Positions 39,019-50,777 are shown, numbered from the stretch's first letter. The stretch is DNA of 64,000 bases from Moraxella catarrhalis (GCF_001632285.1 NZ_LWAH01000013.1:124001-188000); one strand, 5' to 3'. Numbers and translations are program-made. The notes: generated by a model from the sequence alone, not told the origin.

Positions 39019-39540
39019 ATGATGAACAAAGCTAACTTTTTTGGTTTATTTGGGCTACCTATCGCATTTGATATTGATAAAAATGCGTTAAAATCAGCAT
39101 TATTATCGCTACAAAAACAGCATCATCCTGATCGAGATGCCAATAAAGCCAGCACCAACCAAGCTTCGCTTATCAATCATGCCTATCAAGTCTTATCCCA
39201 TGCCGACAGCCGAGCTGCTTATTTGCTTGAGCTGTCTGGTCAGGCAGTAGATTTGTCGCAGTCTATTAATGATTGGGACTTTTTAGATGAAATGATGGAC
39301 TTGCGTATTCGCTTAGATACGACCGATGACAAAATGGTTTTGGATCAAATATCCAACCAAGTTCATGCACTCAGCCAAGAGCAATCTACAAGATTTATGC
39401 AAAATTATCAAAATCACACATGGGCAGAAGCAATAGATGCAACCCGTAAGCTCCAATTTCTTAGCAAATTACTGGTTGATATCGATGCCAAAGTTACCAA
39501 ATTATTATCCCAAGGTCATGATGATGATTTGTATGTATAA
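39019..39540 (+). CDS. hscB: Fe-S co-chaperone HscB
   Basis: This 173-residue J-domain protein has the HPD motif at 36-38 (QKQHHPDRDA) and the C-terminal three-helix domain that binds IscU. It stimulates the HscA ATPase. TAAGGAATTT precedes two tandem ATG codons, so the start may be 39019 or 39022. Confidence 0.95.
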   Translation: MMNKANFFGLFGLPIAFDIDKNALKSALLSLQKQHHPDRDANKASTNQASLINHAYQVLSHADSRAAYLLELSGQAVDLSQSINDWDFLDEMMDLRIRLDTTDDKMVLDQISNQVHALSQEQSTRFMQNYQNHTWAEAIDATRKLQFLSKLLVDIDAKVTKLLSQGHDDDLYV

Positions 39541-39692
39541 TCACACTGCTTTGACAAAACTTTTACCATACCAAGATGTTAAAATTTGACAAGTGTCATA
39601 TCATACACACATTTTAATTGACTGTTAGGCTTAAAATGCCCAATCACTTAAGCTCTTATTTTTAGCCACATTAGCCAGTATAAGAATCCATC

Positions 39693-41552
39693 ATGTCTTT
39701 ATTACAAATCAGCGAACCCAATCAAAGCAAAAACCCCCATCAGCATCGTTATGCCCTTGGTATTGATTTGGGTACAACACATTCCTTGGTTGCCGTTGTC
39801 AGATCAGGACGCTCCGAAGTGCTTGCTTTTGGTCAGTCGCCACTGTTGCCATCGGTTGTTTATTATGGTAAAAAAAGCAGCCGCCCTATCGTCGGTAATG
39901 ATGCCTTAAACTATGCCGATGACCATAAAAACACCATCATCTCCGCCAAAAGATTCATGGGGCGTGCCAAATCAGACATTAAATTTTCTCATCCTTATGA
40001 TTTGTCTGGCAATCATCAAACCATGCCTGCTTTTTTAACCGCTCAAGGTGAAAAAAGCCCTGTAGAAACTTCTGCACATATTTTAAGACATCTAAAAAAT
40101 CATGCCGCCGCTGCCTTACCACCAGACAGTATTCAAGGTGCGGTGATTACCGTACCTGCCTATTTTGATGACGCTCAGCGGGCCGCCACCAAAGATGCAG
40201 CGACCGCAGCAGGCTTAAATGTACTTCGCCTACTCAATGAGCCAACTGCAGCAGCAATTGCCTATGGCATCGATAAAAATACCGCTCAAGGAAATTATTT
40301 GGTCTATGATCTTGGGGGCGGTACTTTTGATGTCTCATTGCTTCGCTTATCTGAGGGTGTCTTTGAGGTACTTGCCACAGGGGGTAATTCTGCCCTTGGT
40401 GGCGATGACATTGACCGACTGATTGCACATTGGTTAATACAATCATCTCACCTGACCCCAGCAGATATTGATGAGACTGAAAAATCTCTCTTAGCAAAAC
40501 TTGCCAAAACCTATAAACAAGCATTAAGTAGTCAAGACAGTGTTGTTATTGAAGTTGAGATTGGTGGTATTTTAGTCACGCAAACACTAAATAATGACAT
40601 GTTAAGTGAGATTATACAACCTGTTATCCGTCGTACCATTCAATCTTGTGAACAGGTCATGCGTGATGCCAAAATTGACAAATCCAATCTCAATGACATC
40701 ATTTTGGTGGGCGGCTCAACACGCATGCCAGTCATTCAAAATGCCGTTACAGCATATTTTGAGCGTACGCCGTTATGCAATATTAATCCTGATGAGGTTG
40801 TTGCTATCGGTGCTGGCATTGCTGCTGATCAACTGATTAATCAATCAAACGAAACGCTACTTCTTTTAGATGTGACGCCTTTATCGCTTGGGATTGAAAC
40901 AATGGGTGGATTGGTGGAGGTTATCATTCCACGTAATACCCCCATTCCAGTGACTCGCCGTCAAGTTTTTACCACACATCAAGACGGACAAACTGGTATG
41001 ATTATCCAAGTGGTGCAAGGTGAGCGTGATACGGTTGCCAATTGCCGAGGATTGGCACGCTTTGAGCTACATGGCATTCCACCGATGAAAGCAGGTTTGG
41101 CACGCATTGAGGTAACTTATGCCATCGATGCCAATGGTCAGTTGACGGTATCCGCTCGTGAAACGACGACAGACATCATCAGTCAAATTCAAGTCAGTCC
41201 AAGCTATGGTTTATCCGAAGAGCAACAAGAGCAGCTCTTGCAGGCGGGTTTTATTCATGCTGCTGAAGATAAAGCTGCTCGCATGCTCATCGAAACTAAA
41301 GTTGAAGCCCAAAGGGAATTACTTGCCTTACAGTCAGCTTTGGATGAATTTACCGATTTACTTAGCGATGAAGAACAGACAAATTTACGCCATCATATGC
41401 AAGTGACGGCAGATTCACTAAATACAGATGACAAGGCCGCCATTGACGAAGCCATCAAAGCCTTAAAGGTACACAGTGACCATTTTGCCAGTGTTATTAT
41501 GGATAAAAATGTCAAAGACGCCCTTACTGGTACACGCACCAGCGACTGGTAA
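39693..41552 (+). CDS. hscA: Fe-S chaperone HscA (Hsp70 family)
   Basis: This 619-residue specialised Hsp70 releases clusters from IscU. Hsp70 signatures are present: GIDLGTTHSLVAVV, VYDLGGGTFDVSLL and ILVGGSTRMPVIQ. Its length and position between hscB and fdx separate it from DnaK. The spacer to hscB is 152 bases. It is followed by a spacer with an 11-bp triplicate. Confidence 0.96.
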   Translation: MSLLQISEPNQSKNPHQHRYALGIDLGTTHSLVAVVRSGRSEVLAFGQSPLLPSVVYYGKKSSRPIVGNDALNYADDHKNTIISAKRFMGRAKSDIKFSHPYDLSGNHQTMPAFLTAQGEKSPVETSAHILRHLKNHAAAALPPDSIQGAVITVPAYFDDAQRAATKDAATAAGLNVLRLLNEPTAAAIAYGIDKNTAQGNYLVYDLGGGTFDVSLLRLSEGVFEVLATGGNSALGGDDIDRLIAHWLIQSSHLTPADIDETEKSLLAKLAKTYKQALSSQDSVVIEVEIGGILVTQTLNNDMLSEIIQPVIRRTIQSCEQVMRDAKIDKSNLNDIILVGGSTRMPVIQNAVTAYFERTPLCNINPDEVVAIGAGIAADQLINQSNETLLLLDVTPLSLGIETMGGLVEVIIPRNTPIPVTRRQVFTTHQDGQTGMIIQVVQGERDTVANCRGLARFELHGIPPMKAGLARIEVTYAIDANGQLTVSARETTTDIISQIQVSPSYGLSEEQQEQLLQAGFIHAAEDKAARMLIETKVEAQRELLALQSALDEFTDLLSDEEQTNLRHHMQVTADSLNTDDKAAIDEAIKALKVHSDHFASVIMDKNVKDALTGTRTSDW

Positions 41553-41592
41553 ATTAAAGTAAATGTTTAATCAATTTTATAGATTAAATATG

Positions 41593-41629
41593 AATTTTAT
41601 CTTAATTTTATCTTAATTTTATCTTAATT
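41593..41629. repeat. 11-bp tandem triplicate between hscA and fdx
   Basis: Three units of AATTTTATCTT are followed by the start of a fourth. They lie within the isc operon. Confidence 0.88.
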
Positions 41630-41668
41630 TAAGAAGAAAAGTTTAAATATTATTAATAAGAGAACATC

Positions 41669-42007
41669 ATGACCGTTGTAACCATTTTACCTCATCACGA
41701 AATTTGCCCAGAGGGTGCAACCATCGAGGTTGCAGAGGGTGAAAATCTATGCCAAGCCATGCTCGAGCGTGGTATAAAAGTTGAACACGCCTGCGATATG
41801 TCCAAGGCATGCACAACTTGCCATGTTGTTGTACGACAAGGCTTTGATAGTCTAGAAGAAATGGATGATATTGAAGGCGATTTGCTTGACCGTGCTTGGG
41901 GTCTTGAACCAGATTCACGCTTATCTTGCCAGTGTATTGTTGCTGATGAGGATTTGGTGATCGAAATTCCAAAATACACCCTAAATCATGCCAAAGAAAA
42001 CCATTAA
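41669..42007 (+). CDS. fdx: isc ferredoxin [2Fe-2S]
   Basis: This 112-residue adrenodoxin-type ferredoxin has ligands Cys42, Cys48, Cys51 and Cys87 (CDMSKACTTC and RLSCQC). It supplies electrons for cluster assembly on IscU. It is the last gene of the isc operon. IscX is not seen after it; a terminator follows directly. Confidence 0.95.
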   Translation: MTVVTILPHHEICPEGATIEVAEGENLCQAMLERGIKVEHACDMSKACTTCHVVVRQGFDSLEEMDDIEGDLLDRAWGLEPDSRLSCQCIVADEDLVIEIPKYTLNHAKENH

Positions 42008-42017
42008 TTCACCACCC

Positions 42018-42048
42018 AAAAAGCCTGCAAATTGACAGCAGGCTTTTT
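42018..42048 (+). terminator. terminator of the isc operon
   Basis: AAAAAGCCTGC and GCAGGCTTTTT form a hairpin 10 bases after fdx. Confidence 0.92.
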
Positions 42049-42172
42049 ATTACATTTAGATATTTGTGAGTATCTTGCTTTAGGCTTATGCCATGTTTAT
42101 CGATGAACCAAGAGCATGGATAGACCGAAGTTGGACGCTGTGATTTTATTTTGGTTTACGGTATCGCTCATT

Positions 42173-42208
42173 AAAAAACACTCATAAGACTATTCATGAG
42201 TGTTTTTT
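42173..42208. terminator. bidirectional terminator
   Basis: AAAAAACACTCAT and ATGAGTGTTTTTT are perfect 13-bp arms. It lies at the 3' end of the hypothetical gene at 42231. Confidence 0.88.
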
Positions 42209-42230
42209 GTATAAAAAGATACTTTAAGAC

Positions 42231-42581
42231 CTAACATATATAGCCCATAATGCGTAAATTTTCCTTGGCATTATCAGGTAATTTATTTAACATGGTGGTT
42301 TTTAGCGTCTCATCACCTTTGTTTAGTACAAGGCTAATCAAAGGCAATACATCAAATGGTAAATTTTCGGCAGTTTGTGCAAAATCAATCAAATAACCAG
42401 CACCAATCACATCTTCATCAGCCATAACCCGCTGATACACCACTTGCCAAGACAACTCTCCTGCCCCACCATGCCTTAAAATCAAATGAATGGCTTGTAA
42501 TGCTGTGTTTGGTGTCTCACAAATTGCCAAAATCTGCTCAGAAGCTTGCTTGATGGCTTGTATTTTTGTTTGATTACTCAC
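42231..42581 (-). CDS. hypothetical protein, 116 aa
   Basis: I do not recognise this protein. It reads as a small, soluble, mostly helical protein (KIQAIKQASEQILAICETPN, then LPFDVLPLISLVLNKGDETL), with no signal peptide, no membrane segment and no known motif. GGGGGAAATTGTG precedes the ATG and a strong terminator follows, so it is probably expressed as a single gene. It lies between the isc operon and the decayed ggt. Confidence 0.6.
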   Translation of the reverse strand: MSNQTKIQAIKQASEQILAICETPNTALQAIHLILRHGGAGELSWQVVYQRVMADEDVIGAGYLIDFAQTAENLPFDVLPLISLVLNKGDETLKTTMLNKLPDNAKENLRIMGYIC

Positions 42582-42644
42582 AATTTCCCCCTATTTTAAT
42601 GATTAACTTAATATGGTCAAATTCACAAAATACAAGCTTCACCT

Positions 42645-44388
42645 CTAATCACCCATCACTCGACCTTCTCGGCGTGGATCGGCACTGCCAACCAGCCTGC
42701 TTGGCTCGATAATAATGGCTTGAACACCTGAATTTAGCTTACGCACATCAGTCTTATAGCCCAAATCATTTAATGCGTGTTGCCATTGGACGGCGGTTGT
42801 ATCCATCTCTAATTCATAGCTACCAAAACGATTTAATAAATTGGGTGCACTGATGGCATCTTGGATATCCATATTCCAGTCACGATGCCCACAATCGTCT
42901 TAGCGACATAGCCAATGATTCGGCTACCACCTGGGGAGCCGATTGCCATATAAGGCTTGCCTGCTTTAAATACGATGGTTGGTGCCATTGAGGAGCGTGG
43001 TCTCTTACCAGGCTCGACACGATTGGCGACCTGTTTGCCCTGCTTTATTGGCTCAAAACTAAAGTCTGTCAGCTCATTATTCAGCAAGTAGCCATTTGCC
43101 ATCAAAGTTGAGCCAAACGCATTTTCAATGGAAGTCGTCATTGATAGCACATTACCCGCCTTATCCACAATTGAGATATGACTGGTAGAAGGTAACTCAA
43201 TCGCTTGTGAGGATACCCACTCATGAATAAAATCCCTACAGATACGCTAGGCAGTGCCTTATCCGACTGCTTAAGCAGCTGGCTGCGATGTTTTAGGTAG
43301 TCTTTGGAAATCAACTGGCGAATGGGTACAGGTACAAAATCAGGGTCGCCCAAATATACATCACGATCCGCAAACGCAAGCCTTCAGCATCATACCCCAC
43401 CTGATTGGGTGAAAATTCATTTAAAATCCCCAAAATCTGACCCACAGCAATCCCTGAGCTTGGTGCACTCATACCGCATACTTCATAAATACGATAAGTC
43501 ACACAAACAGGCGGGCGTTCCACCACTTGATAATCAGATAAATCTTGTAAGGATAATTGACCGGGGTTATCCTTAGCATTTTGGACAACCGAAACGATAT
43601 TTTGGGCATATTTACCAGTATGCAGAGCTTTTTGCACCTTGAACTGCTAACGCCTGAACACTGTCAGCAAATTCTAAATTTTTCAGCAAGCTGCCTGCTT
43701 GTAGCGGCACACCATTCGGCAAAAAATAAGCGGCTGTTTTTGGATAGCGTGCCAAATGCTGCCAATTTTGCTCAACCGAGATGGCAAGCCTTGGCGACAC
43801 CTCAAAGCCTTGTTTTACCAAGTGGATCGGCGTACCAAATAATTTTCCCCAAGGAAATACACCGTATCGCTGATGTATTGTCTCCATCAGTTTAGGGATA
43901 GCAGGCGTACCCACCGAGCGACCACCGACCAACGCTTCCATAAATTTCAATAGCTGGCCATCTTTATCCAAAAATAACTCTGGCGTCGCACGCATCGGTG
44001 CCGTCTCACGCCCATCAAATGTGGTCAATGTTTTGGCGGTATTATCCCAATACAACACAAATGCACCACCGCCCAAGCCTGACGACTGTGACTCTACTAG
44101 GCTTAGTGTCGTCTGCACCGCCACCATCGCATCTGCAGCACTACCGCCTTATTTTAAGATATCATAGCCTGCTTGAGTTACTAATGGATTGGCTGATGCT
44201 ACCATAAAATCACTTACAATCACCTGCTGTTGTTCGGTCAGTCCCGTTGCATGTTCAGGCGTGTGAGCGTCTGCACCTGTGATGACAGCAGAATTAGTAT
44301 TAACCTTACCTTGATTGGCATGGATGACTTGACATCCAGAGATTGCCATAGACATTATCGATGCAGTCAATAAATATGTTTTAGCCAT
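42645..44388 (-). pseudogene. ggt: gamma-glutamyltransferase, decayed
   Basis: The parts read on the reverse strand assemble into one gamma-glutamyltransferase. It begins with a lipoprotein-type signal (MAISGC). An in-frame TAA at 44149-44151 stands where GYDILK should run into GGSAADAMVAVQ. Near 43631 an extra A shifts GAKALHTGKYAQN out of frame. Near 43373 a deletion joins GYDAEGLR to FADRDVYLGDPDF. Near 43225 a lost G breaks before DFIHEWVSSQ, and near 42871 another lost base breaks before WNMDIQDAIS. The catalytic threonine region (LSMTTSIENAFGS) is still readable. With one nonsense change and four frame breaks it cannot make enzyme. Confidence 0.92.
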
Positions 44389-44493
44389 AAGCGCAACTTC
44401 GTCTGAGTTTGATTGATAATACATACAAATTATGCTGATTATTGTATGTAATATGGCTAAATAATTCAATCCAAACAATCAATCTTGACCATC

Positions 44494-44529
44494 AAAAAAG
44501 ACCGCTAATGTCATCAGCAGTCTTTTTTT
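44494..44529. terminator. terminator between ggt remnant and grxD
   Basis: AAAAAAGACCGCT and AGCAGTCTTTTTTT form an imperfect hairpin that serves grxD on the reverse strand. Confidence 0.75.
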
Positions 44530-44554
44530 GATATTTGTTTAAGATATTAAGCAA

Positions 44555-44890
44555 TCAGGCCTCTGGGCTATGCTCTTCAATGAGTGGTTTTAACTCACCT
44601 GATTGGTACATTTGTAGGATAATATCGCTACCACCGATTAACTCACCATTAACCCAAAGCTGTGGAAAGGTTGGCCAATTGGCGATGAGTGGTAGAGTAC
44701 TGCGGATTTCTGGATTTTCTAGGATATTAACAAAAGCAAAGGGTCTACCAATTTGGGTCAGTACCTCTACTGCACGCGCTGAAAATCCACATTGGGGAAA
44801 CTGGGGCGTGCCTTTCATATACAGTAGGACAGCATGGTCTTTGATTTGGTTTTCAATTAAGGTTTTGGTTTCTGGGTTGATGTCGGTCAT
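44555..44890 (-). CDS. grxD: monothiol glutaredoxin (Grx4 type)
   Basis: This 111-residue protein has the CGFS active site with Cys34 (GTPQFPQCGFSARAVEVL) and WPTFPQLWVNGELIGGSDI for glutathione binding. Grx4-type glutaredoxins bind and pass on [2Fe-2S] clusters rather than reduce disulfides, so it fits functionally with the nearby isc operon. It is monocistronic with its own terminator. Confidence 0.95.
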   Translation of the reverse strand: MTDINPETKTLIENQIKDHAVLLYMKGTPQFPQCGFSARAVEVLTQIGRPFAFVNILENPEIRSTLPLIANWPTFPQLWVNGELIGGSDIILQMYQSGELKPLIEEHSPEA

Positions 44891-44942
44891 GGTTCGCTCC
44901 GATTTGAGAAATTTGGGCTATTATGGGGGTAAATGGCGATTT

Positions 44943-45509
44943 TTACAAGGTGTATTTATGTAAAAGTTCAGCACTTGTAAGTACAGTGGCAAATTCACCA
45001 TGCAAATTGGCAAGACTGATTTCATGGACAAGCTGACTGTCAAATCGCTCGCCAGTTGCTCCCATTCTATCAAAAGTCGCTGTGCCATCGGATACCACAA
45101 AAGTGGTAAAGCCCAAATTAGCTGCCATGCGTGCGGTTGTGGATACACAGTGGTTGGTTGTCAGCCCAACAAGAACAAGCGTATCAATGCCCGCTTTGGT
45201 CAGTTGCTGCTGTAAATCTGTGCCAATAAAACCGCTATTGACATGCTTTGTAATGACCGTTTCATGAGCTTGGGGCTTAGTCAGTTCAATCCAATTAAAA
45301 CCTTGATGTGTGGGGTGTAAGCGTGATTGGGGCGTGGTTGATGAATGACGAATGTGAAAAATGGGCAAATCTTGCTCTCGCCAATGGCTAAGTAGTTCAA
45401 AACAAACCTGCTCACAATGTGGGTTATTGCGATGACCGCCCCAGTAGGCTTCATCATAAAAGCCTTGTTGTAAGTCAATGAGCAATAAAGCGGTATTTTT
45501 AGCAATCAT
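44943..45509 (-). CDS. isochorismatase-family cysteine hydrolase
   Basis: This 188-residue protein has the catalytic triad of the isochorismatase-like family: Asp12 (LLLIDLQQGF), Lys88 (VITKHVNSGFIG) and Cys121 (GLTTNHCVSTTARMAA). Members cleave amides or enol ethers (nicotinamidase, N-carbamoylsarcosinase, isochorismatase). The substrate cannot be told from the sequence. A 16-17 bp duplication directly precedes and touches the start codon. It lies on the same strand as ispF upstream. Confidence 0.88.
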   Translation of the reverse strand: MIAKNTALLLIDLQQGFYDEAYWGGHRNNPHCEQVCFELLSHWREQDLPIFHIRHSSTTPQSRLHPTHQGFNWIELTKPQAHETVITKHVNSGFIGTDLQQQLTKAGIDTLVLVGLTTNHCVSTTARMAANLGFTTFVVSDGTATFDRMGATGERFDSQLVHEISLANLHGEFATVLTSAELLHKYTL

Positions 45510-45540
45510 TTAGACCCCATATTTATTTAGACCCATATTT
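45508..45540. repeat. 16-17 bp tandem duplication at a start codon
   Basis: ATTTAGACCCCATATTT is followed by ATTTAGACCCATATTT. The first copy overlaps the reverse-strand start codon at 45507-45509. Confidence 0.85.
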
Positions 45541-45575
45541 ATTATCAATGACAAAAACAAACCAAACACACCACT

Positions 45576-45606
45576 GTTTTTAATAAGCATGGTTTTTAAT
45601 AAGCAG
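45576..45606. repeat. 16-bp tandem duplication across the ispF stop
   Basis: GTTTTTAATAAGCATG is followed by GTTTTTAATAAGCAG. The first copy holds the reverse-strand stop at 45580-45582. Confidence 0.85.
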
Positions 45607-46068
45607 CACCGTTGCACTTGCCCAAATGCCCTCACCACGCCCTATCCAGCCCATTTTTTCGTTGGTGGTTGCCTTGATACTTACACAGTCTACACTGACA
45701 CCCAACACGCCTGCAATGCACTCACGCATGGCAAGGTTGTGCGGTGATAGCTTCGGTAATTCACAAATGACCGTCATGTCAGCGTTGCCAAGCATGTAGC
45801 CTTGTGCTTGCACCAACGCATAAACATGTTTTAGCAAAACTTTGCTATCAGCACCTTGATAAGCATCATCTGTATCAGGAAAATGCTGCCCAATATCACC
45901 CAATGCCAACGCTCCCAAAAGGGCATCTGATAAAGCATGTAGCAGTACATCGCCATCTGAATGAGCCTTTATGCCATGGCTGTGGGGAATGCGTACACCG
46001 CCAAGCATCACAAAATCACCCTGTGTGAATGAATGCACATCTATGCCTTGACCGATTTTTATCATCAT
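45580..46068 (-). CDS. ispF: 2-C-methyl-D-erythritol 2,4-cyclodiphosphate synthase
   Basis: The enzyme forms the cyclic diphosphate in the non-mevalonate isoprenoid pathway. Metal ligands Asp10 and His12 (GQGIDVHSF), [20 protein letters not shown] and the C-terminal [16 protein letters not shown] are conserved. I start at ATG 46068 because AAGGCTTT lies directly before it and the family begins here; a longer frame to 46116 adds an unsupported segment. ispD, often adjacent, is not in this window. Confidence 0.95.
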   Translation of the reverse strand: MMIKIGQGIDVHSFTQGDFVMLGGVRIPHSHGIKAHSDGDVLLHALSDALLGALALGDIGQHFPDTDDAYQGADSKVLLKHVYALVQAQGYMLGNADMTVICELPKLSPHNLAMRECIAGVLGVSVDCVSIKATTNEKMGWIGRGEGIWASATVLLIKNHAY

Positions 46069-46166
46069 AAAGCCTTTTTGATTTGTTGTGGACAATGCTT
46101 GTAAAATGACTGGCAAGCCCCATATAATGGCACAAGTTTACCACAATCTGATAAAAAGAGACAACC

Positions 46167-47345
46167 ATGAACGCCTACCGTCTATCTGATATTGCCCAAT
46201 CTTATGGCAAAGCCCCCAAAGACATCAAAGTCATCGTTGGCATGTCTGGCGGTGTGGACAGCTCGGTATCGGCTGTTTTGTTACAACAAGCAGGCTTTCA
46301 TGTTGAAGGCTTGTTTATGAAAAACTGGGAAGAAGATGATGGCAGTGAATACTGCACCGCCATGACTGATTTGGCTGATGCCCAAGCGGTGGCGGATAAA
46401 ATCGGCATCAAATTACACACCGCTAACTTTGCCATGGAATATTGGGACAATGTTTTTGAACATTTTTTGGCAGAATACCAAGCAGGACGCACGCCAAACC
46501 CTGATATTTTATGCAACAAAGAAATTAAATTTAAAGCCTTTTTGGATTATGCGTCTGGGTCACAATTTGGACTTGGGGCGGATTTTATCGCTACAGGACA
46601 TTACGCACGCCGTGGTTTTAGCCAAGATGGCAAGGCCCAGTTGCTGCGTGGTTTGGACACCAATAAAGACCAAAGTTATTTTTTACACGCTGTGGGGGGC
46701 GACAAAATCGCCAAGACACTTTTCCCCATCGGTGAACTTGAAAAACCACAAGTGCGAGCCATTGCCCAAAAATATGACCTTATCACCGCCAACAAAAAGG
46801 ACTCCACAGGGATTTGCTTTATTGGTGAACGCAAGTTTAAGGATTTTTTACAACAGTATTTACCCGCTCAAAAAGGCGATATCTACACCGATGATGGCAT
46901 AAAAATTGGCACACATGATGGCTTGATGTATTACACCATCGGACAGCGTGGCGGCATTGGTATTGGTGGTGTGGCAAATCGCCCCGAAGAGCCGTGGTTT
47001 GTGTTACACAAAGACCTGACAAATAACCGTCTCATCGTCGGACAGGGGCATGACCACGCCATGTTACAATCTGACGAGCTTACCGCTTATAAACTGGATT
47101 GGGGAATTGCTCCGCCTGCTCAGATTTTTGGCAAGCAAGGTTTTAGATGCACCGCCAAAACCCGCTATCGCCAGAGTGACCAAGATTGTACCGTCTTTGC
47201 CCTTGATGAGACAGGTGATACAGTCAAAGTGGTGTTTGATGATGCCCAGCGTGCGGTAACACAAGGTCAATCGGTCGTGTTTTATGATGGCGACATTTGC
47301 TTAGGGGGTGGGGTGATTGATGGGACAAATGCAAAGATTTATTGA
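46167..47345 (+). CDS. mnmA: tRNA-specific 2-thiouridylase MnmA
   Basis: The enzyme thiolates U34 of tRNA Lys, Glu and Gln. It has the PP-loop [12 protein letters not shown], the MnmA-specific [16 protein letters not shown], the catalytic cysteines in [12 protein letters not shown] and [10 protein letters not shown], and [17 protein letters not shown]. The length of 392 residues is slightly above E. coli MnmA. Sulfur would come from IscS through a relay. It is divergent from ispF. Confidence 0.96.
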   Translation: MNAYRLSDIAQSYGKAPKDIKVIVGMSGGVDSSVSAVLLQQAGFHVEGLFMKNWEEDDGSEYCTAMTDLADAQAVADKIGIKLHTANFAMEYWDNVFEHFLAEYQAGRTPNPDILCNKEIKFKAFLDYASGSQFGLGADFIATGHYARRGFSQDGKAQLLRGLDTNKDQSYFLHAVGGDKIAKTLFPIGELEKPQVRAIAQKYDLITANKKDSTGICFIGERKFKDFLQQYLPAQKGDIYTDDGIKIGTHDGLMYYTIGQRGGIGIGGVANRPEEPWFVLHKDLTNNRLIVGQGHDHAMLQSDELTAYKLDWGIAPPAQIFGKQGFRCTAKTRYRQSDQDCTVFALDETGDTVKVVFDDAQRAVTQGQSVVFYDGDICLGGGVIDGTNAKIY

Positions 47346-47401
47346 TTTTATTGTTATTTTTTGTTAAAATTATAAGCCATTTATCAAAATTCATCATACC
47401 A

Positions 47402-48670
47402 ATGCTTCATCAAAACCCACCAAAATATTCATTTAACCATCAAAAAATCATCATCATTGCTTTGGCTTATGTTGGCGTCATCACAGGCGCTGGTCTATCT
47501 TCTGGTCAAGAGATATTTCAATATTTTGCAAGCTTTGGCAAAATGGGCATGATAGGCGTTGTGATTTTAGGGGTTTTGCATGCCATTTTTGGGGGCATTA
47601 TTTTGGCATTGGGTTCGTTTTATCGTGCCAATGAACACAGCCAAGTCCTTGATAATATTGCAGGTCCTTGGGTAACAAAATTACTTGATTGGTCATTGAT
47701 TGTCAGTGGTTTTACCTTAGGCTTTGTCATGATTGCTGGTGCTGGTGCTAATTTAAATCAAGAATTTGGGGCACCCACATGGCTTGGGGCAGCCCTTTGT
47801 TCGTTATTGGTGATTGGCATTAGCATGCTAAACTTTGAAAAAGTCACCGCTGTAATCGGTATCTTTACACCCATTGTGGTATTTATCATCTTCGCTTTGA
47901 CACTCTACACCTTTGTTGGTAAAAGCTACGATTGGGATTACCTTGACCGCATTGCGTTATCAGAACCTCAAATTTTTCCCAATGCATGGCTGTCTTTAAT
48001 CAACTATTACGCTTTGTGTATTATGACAGGTGCATCCATGGCGTTTGTGCTTGGTGGTAAAACCATGTATGTCGGTGAAGCTGCCCGTGGGGGATTTTTA
48101 GGGGGTGCGCTCATCGGCTTAATCAGTGCTTGCACCGCTTTTACCATCTTTGCCAACATTGATTTGATTTTAGATGCTGACTTACCCATGCAATTATTGG
48201 TGGCAAATGTTCATCCATGGCTTGGCACTTTGATGAGTTTTATCATTTTTGCCATGATTTTTAATACCGCCATCAGTTTATATTACTCGCTGGCCAAGCG
48301 TTTTTCAGGTGATGACAACCAGCGCTTTAAATGGATATTGATTGGCTTGGTTTTGGTCGGCTTTATCTTAAGCTTTGCAGGTTTTAAAAAACTGGTCTCA
48401 ATCATGTTCCCCATCATTGGCTACATTGGTATGTTGCTTCTTGTCGTGTTGTTGTTGGCATGGATAAAAAACCATAAAAAGATTAAAACCGAGCGTATCA
48501 ATCGCCGCCATATTTATGCTTTGATGCAAAAAAAATTAGACGATTCACAAAGTTTTAATAAAACCGATGAAAAACAGTTAAATAAATTGATTGAAAATTC
48601 GGTTATTAATGACCAAGAAATCAAGCAAGACATGACTCAGCTGGTTAAAGACAACCTAGATAAATCATGA
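47402..48670 (+). CDS. YkvI-family membrane transporter-like protein
   Basis: This 422-residue protein has about ten membrane helices and the YkvI family pattern: ALAYVGVITGAGLSSGQEIF at the first helix, FTLGFVMIAGAGANLNQEFG, and a hydrophilic C-terminal tail of 70 residues rich in Lys, Asp and Asn. The family is distantly related to amino-acid/APC-type transporters and its substrate is unknown. I choose ATG 47402; an upstream TTG at 47342 adds a doubtful hydrophobic leader and overlaps mnmA. It lies 56 bases downstream of mnmA on the same strand. Confidence 0.82.
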   Translation: MLHQNPPKYSFNHQKIIIIALAYVGVITGAGLSSGQEIFQYFASFGKMGMIGVVILGVLHAIFGGIILALGSFYRANEHSQVLDNIAGPWVTKLLDWSLIVSGFTLGFVMIAGAGANLNQEFGAPTWLGAALCSLLVIGISMLNFEKVTAVIGIFTPIVVFIIFALTLYTFVGKSYDWDYLDRIALSEPQIFPNAWLSLINYYALCIMTGASMAFVLGGKTMYVGEAARGGFLGGALIGLISACTAFTIFANIDLILDADLPMQLLVANVHPWLGTLMSFIIFAMIFNTAISLYYSLAKRFSGDDNQRFKWILIGLVLVGFILSFAGFKKLVSIMFPIIGYIGMLLLVVLLLAWIKNHKKIKTERINRRHIYALMQKKLDDSQSFNKTDEKQLNKLIENSVINDQEIKQDMTQLVKDNLDKS

Positions 48671-48699
48671 TAAGTCATCAATGCTTTACCATGATATAA

Positions 48700-50166
<1,467 letters not shown>

Positions 50167-50186
50167 TTAATAATAATCTCTTATAT

Positions 50187-50223
50187 AAAAATCACCGCTT
50201 AGTAAACTTGCGGTGATTTTTTT
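50187..50223 (+). terminator. terminator of purB
   Basis: AAAATCACCGC and GCGGTGATTTT with a T tail. Confidence 0.92.
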
Positions 50224-50269
50224 GGCTGGCTTTTGATAAGATTGGCAAGCGAATATTTTTTAAAATTAA

Positions 50270-50485
50270 TTACGCTTTAGGTGCTTTATTTGAACCACTT
50301 GTCAGCTGAGCAAGTCTTTTGGTAACAAAGAGTGCTACAGGCAAACTAATCACCGCACCAATAACTACAGCACCAATGATATGCATACCTTTATCAAACC
50401 CAGTAACAAAAGCAACAATCATCAACACGCCAATAATCACTGTAAACGCAATTGAAAAAATCGCACTAAATAATGGTATATTCAT
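50270..50485 (-). CDS. small membrane protein, 71 aa, function unknown
   Basis: Two hydrophobic helices (IFSIAFTVIIGVLMIVAFVT and HIIGAVVIGAVISLPVALFV) are followed by a basic tail. I choose ATG 50485 (MNIPLFSAIF) since GGGG stands 7 bases upstream; four more codons are possible. I recognise similar small proteins in other proteobacteria but no function is known. It lies between purB and alaS, opposite to both. Confidence 0.65.
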   Translation of the reverse strand: MNIPLFSAIFSIAFTVIIGVLMIVAFVTGFDKGMHIIGAVVIGAVISLPVALFVTKRLAQLTSGSNKAPKA

Positions 50486-50678
50486 ATAAAACCCCATAGT
50501 TTTTGTGGAATACCCTATTTATACACTTTTTTTGCACAAATGTTAAGCGATTTTTCAAAAATTTCTATAAAATTTTTGTGATGCTGTGTTTTATGTACAA
50601 AAATTGCACCAAGCCTGCATAAATCACTTACATTTATCATCATTTATGCTAAAATTAATCGTTTTTGGCAACTGCGAC

Positions 50679-50702
50679 AAGCATTTTTATAAGCATTTTT
50701 AT
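50679..50702. repeat. 12-bp tandem duplication upstream of alaS
   Basis: AAGCATTTTTAT occurs twice head to tail. Confidence 0.85.
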
Positions 50703-50777
50703 CCAAGCTAGCTTAGTTGTCCCATCAATTTAGCCCATAAATACAAAATATCCGCTGCCTTTAGCCAAGGATTTTAT

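Noticed and set aside
42645..44478. Six separate small genes in the ggt region
   Set aside because: Joined end to end with the frame changes corrected they form a single gamma-glutamyltransferase, so they are one pseudogene.
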